NCBI GenBank assembly: GCA_021852325.1
Contig: JAJZNM010000157.1
Location: forward strand, 1-11,211
From: Pseudomonadota bacterium
GTDB taxonomy: Bacteria; Pseudomonadota; Gammaproteobacteria; JAKAQQ01
DNA: 11,211 nt
Reading direction: 5' to 3'
In this document: positions 6,821-11,211 of the stretch, piece after piece
Layout: each line of letters starts with the position of its first letter
Position numbering within the stretch: position 1 is the stretch's first letter
Notes under the pieces: model-generated
The model's database searches: none
What the model was told of the DNA's origin: nothing
Seen by the model: the letters and a program-made list of their open reading frames with translations, nothing else
Made by a program: the position numbers and the translations under genes

Positions 6821-7906
6821 TCACCGCACCTTGAGGGTCGCAAGCGCGAGGAGGACCAGCACGAAGGAGATGATCCAGAAGCGCACGATCACTTTGGGTT
6901 CAGCCCACCCCTTGAGTTCGAAGTGGTGATGGAGCGGAGCCATCCGGAACAGGCGCTGGCCGGTCAGCTTGAAGGAGGCCACCTGGAGGATGACTGACAA
7001 GGTTTCGATCACGAAGATCCCGCCCATGAACACGAGGAGGATTTCCTGGCGGATCATGAGCGCGATCATGCCCAGTGCGGCTCCGAGGGCGAGCGCGCCC
7101 ACATCTCCCATGAAGACCTGGGCCGGGTAGGTATTGAACCAGAGGAATCCGATCCCCGCGCCCATGAGGCTCGCGCAGAAAACCGCGAGTTCGCCTACAT
7201 GCGGCAGGTAGGCGATTTCGAGATAGGTGGCGAAGTTGTAGTTGCCTGTCACATAGGCGAAGACGGACAGGGCGCCGGCCACAAACACGGTCGGCATGAT
7301 CGCCAGTCCGTCCAGTCCGTCCGTCAGGTTGACGGCGTTGCTCGTCCCGACGAGCACGAGCCAGCCGAGTGCCAAAAAGCCGATGTGGCCGAGCGGCCAG
7401 GCGGCATGTTTCACGAATGGCACGAGCAGGGTAGTCGCGATCGGATGTCGATCGGTGGCGTAGAGCACGCCGACCAGGATCAGGGCCACGACACCCTGCG
7501 CGATGAACTTGTCCCGGGCACGAAGACCGCGGCTCGAGCCGCGGCGGAGCTTGAGGGTGTCGTCGACCCCCCCGATCAGACCGAATGCGAGGAGTGCCGC
7601 GAGCACGAGCTCCACGTAGCGGTTCGCGGGATTGGCCCAGAGCAGTGTCGTGATGAGGATCGACAGGAGGATCAAGGTCCCCCCCATCGTGGGCGTTCCC
7701 CGTTTCGACTGGTGCTGCTTCGGCCCAAGCTCGCGGATCACCTGCCCCACCCGGAGCGCCTCAAGTCGCCGGATCATGTAAGGCCCGAGCACGAGTGTCA
7801 GGCTGAGGGCGGTCACGACCGAGAGCAGCGCCCGGAAGGTGAGATAGTGGAAGACCCGGAAGCCCGGAATCCAGTGAGCCAGGGCATCAGTGAGCCAGAT
7901 CAGCAT
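6821..7906 (-). CDS. mraY: Phospho-N-acetylmuramoyl-pentapeptide transferase MraY
   Basis: Inner-membrane enzyme that transfers phospho-MurNAc-pentapeptide to undecaprenyl phosphate, making lipid I. It has 361 residues against 360 in E. coli, which it resembles along its whole length: MLIWLTDAL start, SKRGTPTMGG (67-76), GGVDDTLKL (112-120) with the Asp115-Asp116 pair, NAVNLTDGLDGLA (190-202), FNTYPAQVFMGDVG (257-270) with Asp268 as the third catalytic acid, MAPLHHHFELKGW (322-334) and an ending in ATLKVR. About ten transmembrane segments alternate with cytoplasmic loops carrying these motifs. The ATG at 7906 was chosen over one at 7933 because it matches the family N-terminus and has AGGAGG 5 bases upstream; it overlaps murF by 20 bases. 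The usual GDxGSLALG reads GDVGALALG here. The final TGA abuts the murD GTG. Confidence 0.98.
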   Translation of the reverse strand: MLIWLTDALAHWIPGFRVFHYLTFRALLSVVTALSLTLVLGPYMIRRLEALRVGQVIRELGPKQHQSKRGTPTMGGTLILLSILITTLLWANPANRYVELVLAALLAFGLIGGVDDTLKLRRGSSRGLRARDKFIAQGVVALILVGVLYATDRHPIATTLLVPFVKHAAWPLGHIGFLALGWLVLVGTSNAVNLTDGLDGLAIMPTVFVAGALSVFAYVTGNYNFATYLEIAYLPHVGELAVFCASLMGAGIGFLWFNTYPAQVFMGDVGALALGAALGMIALMIRQEILLVFMGGIFVIETLSVILQVASFKLTGQRLFRMAPLHHHFELKGWAEPKVIVRFWIISFVLVLLALATLKVR

Positions 7907-9269
7907 AGGCCCCTCCTCTGGCAGACAGGGCATCGGCGATCTGATCCATACGTGAGCGGTGGGAGCCTTTGACGAGGATCACGGCCGGGCCACCCACCAG
8001 ATCCTTTTCGAGCGCCTGGAGCAGCGTTTCCTGGTCTGGGAACCAGTATCCGCCCGCGCCGAAACCCTGGACGAGATCCTGCGTCGCCCGCCCGGTTGCA
8101 TAGACCCGGCCGACCCCGCGTGCACGTGCTTCGAGCCCGAGATCCCGGTGCCAGGCCGAAGATTCGGGCCCGAGTTCGGCCAGCTCGCCGATCACAAGCC
8201 AGAGCGGTGGCCCGATGGCCAGCGCGGCATCGATGCCCGCCAGCACGGATTGGGGATTGGCATTGTAGGAATCGTCGATGATCTCGAACCCGTCGGGTCC
8301 CCGCTTGCGTTCGAGCCTCCTCGCGACCGGGCGGAAATGGGCCAGCGCTTGGGCGCTTGTTTCGAGCGGAATGGACCACGCGCGTGCCGCGGCCATGGCC
8401 GCCAGGGCATTCATCGCATTGTGCCGGCCGAGCAGGAAGAGCTCGAGTGGGCAGCTCGTCTCCCCGTCGCGGACGGTCCCCTGCCAGAGGCCTCGTTCGG
8501 CATCCCATCGGAATGGAGTGGCGAAGTGGAGATCGCCCTGGGTCAGGCCAAAGCTCACGATCCGCCGGGAGCCGATCGCCTGGTACCAGAGCGGCGCATA
8601 GGGATCCTCGACACTCAGCACCGCCACACCCTCACGGGAGAGGCATTCATAAAGCGAGCCCTTTTCACGGGCGACCTGATCAACGGTTCCCAATCCTTCG
8701 AGATGCGCCGCCTGCGCGTTCGTGACGAGCGCGAGATCCGGCTCGACCATCGTGCCCAGCCGCGCCATCTCGCCCGGCGCACTCGTCCCGAGCTCGAGGA
8801 TCACATACTCCGGGTCATCCGGGCCGTTGAGCAGCGTGAGCGGAACCCCGATTTCGTTGTTCATGTTCCCCAAAGTCGAAAGCACCCGGGCGTGTTGCCC
8901 GACAATGGCGGTCAGCATGCCCTTGACCGTGGTCTTGCCACTGGATCCCGTGATCGCCGCGACCGGAGCGGACAACCGCCGGCGCCAGTCCTGCGCCAGA
9001 CGGCCGAGCGCGGCCAGCGAATCGGGCACGATCACCGCCGGGACACCAACGCCCTGAGGCGCCCTCGAGACCAGCACCCCCGCCGCTCCGGCCGTGATCG
9101 CCTGCGCGACGAATGCGTGCCCATCCTGGCGGGACCCGGGGAGCGCGACGAACAGGTTGCCGGGTGCCAGCGTGCGGCTATCGATCGAGACGCCCCGAAC
9201 GGGCCGGTCCGGTCCCGCCAGCACCCCGCCCACGATCCGCGCGAACCCGGCCAAGGTCCCTTCAATCAT
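7887..9269 (-). CDS. murF: UDP-N-acetylmuramoyl-tripeptide--D-alanyl-D-alanine ligase MurF
   Basis: Cytoplasmic Mur ligase adding D-Ala-D-Ala (from Ddl, same cluster) to the UDP-MurNAc-tripeptide, giving the pentapeptide used by MraY. It has 460 residues (E. coli 452). The N-terminal domain shows GVSIDSRTLAPGNLFVALPG (26-45). The ATPase domain has GSSGKTT (108-114), LGNMNNEIGVPLTLL (133-147), the ELGTSAPGEM segment (159-168), NAQAAHLEGLG (184-194) and VAREKGSLY (199-207) with the expected modified Lys203. The next signature is GRHNAMNALAA (281-291). The C-terminal domain has DDSYNANP (332-339), VIGELAELG (359-367) and LVKGSHRSRMD (432-442). The ATG at 9269 overlaps the murE stop as ATGA, with GAGG 7 bases upstream. 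A start at 9293 would add eight residues lacking family support. The last codons also encode the mraY ribosome binding site and start. Confidence 0.98.
   Translation of the reverse strand: MIEGTLAGFARIVGGVLAGPDRPVRGVSIDSRTLAPGNLFVALPGSRQDGHAFVAQAITAGAAGVLVSRAPQGVGVPAVIVPDSLAALGRLAQDWRRRLSAPVAAITGSSGKTTVKGMLTAIVGQHARVLSTLGNMNNEIGVPLTLLNGPDDPEYVILELGTSAPGEMARLGTMVEPDLALVTNAQAAHLEGLGTVDQVAREKGSLYECLSREGVAVLSVEDPYAPLWYQAIGSRRIVSFGLTQGDLHFATPFRWDAERGLWQGTVRDGETSCPLELFLLGRHNAMNALAAMAAARAWSIPLETSAQALAHFRPVARRLERKRGPDGFEIIDDSYNANPQSVLAGIDAALAIGPPLWLVIGELAELGPESSAWHRDLGLEARARGVGRVYATGRATQDLVQGFGAGGYWFPDQETLLQALEKDLVGGPAVILVKGSHRSRMDQIADALSARGGAYADLAH
7912..7917 (-). promoter_or_regulatory. Shine-Dalgarno site of mraY
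   Basis: The minus strand reads AGGAGG 5 bases before the ATG at 7906-7904. It lies in the murF coding end, where it encodes part of an Arg-Gly-Gly. It decides the mraY start and explains the unusually long 20-base overlap. Confidence 0.65.
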
Positions 9270-10753
9270 CGCGGAACCTCGAGTCCGAGCCATTCCGCGA
9301 CCACCTCGCGATCCGAATGCGGATGCTCGATGCCACCTGCAACCTGGGTAGTCTCATGGCCCTTGCCAGCGACGAGGACTGCGCCATCGGGATCGGTATC
9401 CTCCAGTGCGCGCTGGATCGCCTCCCGCCGGTCATGCACGACCGAGACCCGCGTTCGGTCAGGGATCCCGGCACAGATCGCATCCGTGATCTTCACAGGA
9501 TCTTCCCCGCGCGGGTTGTCATCGGTGAGGATGATCCGGCTGGCGTAACGGGCGGCAATCGCACCCATGACGGGCCGCTTTCGGGCATCCCGTTCGCCGC
9601 CACATCCGAAGACGACCGTCCGCTCTCCCAGGACCGACCGCGCGAGCGTCTGAAGTGCCTGCTCCAGGGCATCCGGGGTATGGGCATAATCGACCACGAC
9701 GAGTGGGCGGCCGGGTGCCTGGAATCGCTCGAAACGCCCGGGTGGAGCGTGAAGCACTCCGAGCAGGGGGGCGATCTCGCGGAGATCGAGGCCGCGGAAC
9801 CGAAGCGCCCCGGCCACGAGCAAAAGATTTTCGAGATTGAATCGCCCCGAGAGGGGAGTCGTGACCGGGACGGCCCGATCCCGGCTCCGGAGCACAAAGT
9901 GCATGCCATCCGGGCGTTCGTCCAAAGGCGCGTCGATCCAGAGATCGGCCGCGCAATCCGGCTCCGGCTCGAGCGCAACCCGGATCCCGACACGATCCTC
10001 GGCAAACTGGTTGGCCAGCTCTCGCCCGAGGGGATCCCGCACATTGAACACCCCACCCTGGAGCGCAAAATCGCGGAACAACCTTGCCTTGGCCTCCCGA
10101 TAGTGGATGAGATCCCCGTGGTAATCCAGGTGATCGTGCGTGAGGTTGCTGAACAGGCCGAGCGTGATCCGCGTGCCAACCAGCCGCCCCTGGTCGAGCG
10201 CGTGGGAGGATGCCTCGAGGTTTACCACCGTCACACCCCGTGCCAACCATTCCGCAAGCTGCGCCTGCAGAGCCAACGGATCGGGCGTGGTCCGGTCCTG
10301 GGGCGTGATCGAACCCAGAGGGCCTGCGCCGAGCGTTCCGAGATAGGCTGTCCGCTCTCCCAGCCGGTCGAGTGCCTGGGTCAGAAACCATGCCACCGAG
10401 GTCTTGCCGTTGGTCCCGGTCACCGCCTGGATGTTCATCTGCCGGCTCGGATGCCGATAGAAGCGGGATGCAATCTCGCCCACATGCTGGCGCAGGCCTG
10501 GCACGGGAATCGCCGGAAACCCGGGGGGAGCGTCGATGCCCGGACCGGGCTCATAGACCACCAGTCGGGCACCCCGCCTGCGTGCCTCGTCGAGGAACTC
10601 GAGTCCGTGCCGCACGGTTCCCCGCACCGCGAGAAACACGCTGCCCGGTAAGGCCAGATGACTGTCGAGCACCAGCGCATCGACCGGGGCGACGGGAAGC
10701 GGGGGAGCCGCAAGGCCCGCGAGACACTCTGCGAGCGTGGGACGGGTGGTCAT
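9266..10753 (-). CDS. murE: UDP-N-acetylmuramoyl-L-alanyl-D-glutamate--2,6-diaminopimelate ligase MurE
   Basis: Cytoplasmic Mur ligase adding the third stem residue to UDP-MurNAc-dipeptide. It has 495 residues, exactly the E. coli length. Motifs in order: LVLDSHLALPGSVFLAVRG (27-45) in the UDP-binding domain, P-loop GTNGKTS (113-119), TTPDP (155-159), EASSHALDQGR (180-190), NLTHDHLDYHG (203-213), REAKARLF (219-226) with the expected carbamoylated Lys222, GRFNLENLL (303-311), VVDYAHTPDALE (353-364), GCGGERDARKRP (383-394), DNPR (412-415) and AGKGHE (462-467). DNPR is the established marker of meso-diaminopimelate specificity (lysine enzymes differ there), so a DAP-type wall is inferred. The ATG at 10753 overlaps the ftsI stop as ATGA, with AGGAA at 10762-10766. 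A start at 10804 would only translate ftsI in another frame. Confidence 0.98.
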   Translation of the reverse strand: MTTRPTLAECLAGLAAPPLPVAPVDALVLDSHLALPGSVFLAVRGTVRHGLEFLDEARRRGARLVVYEPGPGIDAPPGFPAIPVPGLRQHVGEIASRFYRHPSRQMNIQAVTGTNGKTSVAWFLTQALDRLGERTAYLGTLGAGPLGSITPQDRTTPDPLALQAQLAEWLARGVTVVNLEASSHALDQGRLVGTRITLGLFSNLTHDHLDYHGDLIHYREAKARLFRDFALQGGVFNVRDPLGRELANQFAEDRVGIRVALEPEPDCAADLWIDAPLDERPDGMHFVLRSRDRAVPVTTPLSGRFNLENLLLVAGALRFRGLDLREIAPLLGVLHAPPGRFERFQAPGRPLVVVDYAHTPDALEQALQTLARSVLGERTVVFGCGGERDARKRPVMGAIAARYASRIILTDDNPRGEDPVKITDAICAGIPDRTRVSVVHDRREAIQRALEDTDPDGAVLVAGKGHETTQVAGGIEHPHSDREVVAEWLGLEVPR

Positions 10754-11211
10754 GACACCTGTTCCTGGCCCGTGAGGACGATCGGCGGAGTCGATTGGGG
10801 CCAATGGGAAGGTGCGACGCCGTAGAGACGAAGCGCGCTCTGCATGACCTTCGCAAACACGGGTGCTGCGACCAGCCCGCCGAAATAGGCCCGCATCGCG
10901 TGCTTGATGATCACAATCACCACAAAACGGGGATGCCCGGCAGGGGCCATGCCTGCAAACACCGAGTTGTAGACCCGCCGTGAGTAGTGTCCATGAATGA
11001 AGAGCCGCGCCGTTCCGGTTTTCCCTGCGACCCGGTAATAGGGGATCTGTGCCCGGAAACCGGTTCCTGCGGGCGAGACCACGGTCTCGAGCATCGTGCG
11101 CAGGGTCTGAGCGAGCCGCGCCGGGATGACCCGCCGGCCACGCGGAGGATGCGTGAGGTCGAGAAAGGTGAGGGGACGCCGGATGCCGCCGTCCGCAAGC
11201 ACGCAGTAGGC
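10750..11211 (-). CDS. ftsI: Septal transpeptidase FtsI (PBP3), C-terminal 153 residues (partial)
   Basis: This is the 3' end of the class B penicillin-binding protein that cross-links septal peptidoglycan in the periplasm and pairs with FtsW. The frame is open from the window edge; the first codons read AYCVLADGGIRRP, so any apparent start near 11202 is an internal valine. The decisive motif is KTGTA at residues 64-68 of the fragment, the third active-site motif of transpeptidases (KTG), in the context YYRVAGKTGTARLF. It is followed by the FAGMAP segment (86-91) and the FGGLVAAPVFAKVM segment (110-123), both typical of FtsI. The S-x-x-K and S-x-N motifs and the membrane anchor lie beyond the window. 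The tail after the fold ends in VLTGQEQVS. FtsI rather than another class B protein is supported by murE following directly with a 4-base overlap. Confidence 0.96.
   Translation of the reverse strand, partial: AYCVLADGGIRRPLTFLDLTHPPRGRRVIPARLAQTLRTMLETVVSPAGTGFRAQIPYYRVAGKTGTARLFIHGHYSRRVYNSVFAGMAPAGHPRFVVIVIIKHAMRAYFGGLVAAPVFAKVMQSALRLYGVAPSHWPQSTPPIVLTGQEQVS

Noticed and set aside
7303..7325. Short tandem repeat of a CCAGTCCGT-like unit.
   Set aside because: It encodes the conserved LTDGLDG segment of MraY, where Asp-Gly is naturally repeated.
7953..7973. MurF KGSHRSRMD in place of the more usual KGSRxxxME.
   Set aside because: Spacing is unchanged and the basic residue is shifted by one; this C-terminal motif appears tolerant in the family.
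4270..10651. Four plus-strand open frames of about 495 to 529 codons (4270-5757, 5480-6997, 7959-9548, 9113-10651).
   Set aside because: They lie antisense to recognised genes, ignore gene boundaries and have low-complexity charged composition rich in Arg, Glu, Gly and Pro without any family motif. Long antisense frames are expected in GC-rich coding DNA.
1..11211. Search for promoters, terminators, tRNA, CRISPR, insertion sequences or a hidden accessory system.
   Set aside because: All bases are covered by conserved housekeeping genes. No intergenic space, repeat array, terminal inverted repeat or convincing hairpin with a T-run was found by eye.

Overview
The window is one continuous stretch of a division and cell-wall (dcw) cluster, read entirely on the minus strand. 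It comes from a GC-rich (roughly 65% by eye) Gram-negative bacterium. In the direction of transcription (from base 11211 towards base 1) the order is ftsI (3' part), murE, murF, mraY, murD, ftsW, murG, murC, murB, ddl and ftsQ (first codons only). This is the classical proteobacterial order with murB placed between murC and ddl. MraY and MurE resemble gammaproteobacterial proteins most. MurE carries the DNPR motif of meso-diaminopimelate-adding enzymes, and Ddl keeps the tyrosine expected for D-Ala-D-Ala. A high-GC gammaproteobacterium is my best guess; the genus cannot be told from what I see.

Layout: 11211-10750 is the end of the division transpeptidase FtsI. 10753-7887 holds two Mur ligases, MurE and MurF, which complete the pentapeptide. 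7906-6821 is MraY, which makes lipid I. 6820-5486 is MurD. 5493-4318 is the septal glycosyltransferase FtsW. 4325-3240 is MurG, which makes lipid II. 3243-37 holds MurC, MurB and Ddl, which act early in the cytoplasmic pathway. 44-1 is the probable start of ftsQ. Together the genes cover UDP-MurNAc formation (MurB), stepwise peptide addition (MurC, D, E, F with the dipeptide from Ddl), the membrane steps (MraY, MurG) and septal polymerisation and cross-linking (FtsW, FtsI, with FtsQ in the divisome).

Packing is extreme. Every junction overlaps by 4 to 20 bases except mraY/murD, where TGA is followed at once by a GTG start. No untranslated base, promoter, terminator, RNA gene, repeat or mobile element was found. 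Most Shine-Dalgarno sequences lie inside the end of the preceding gene, which points to one long operon with translational coupling.

I see no new system here. The points worth a second look are small: a MurD without the usual G-x-H-N motif, variant residues in otherwise conserved motifs of MurG, FtsW and MraY, and an excess of GATC.
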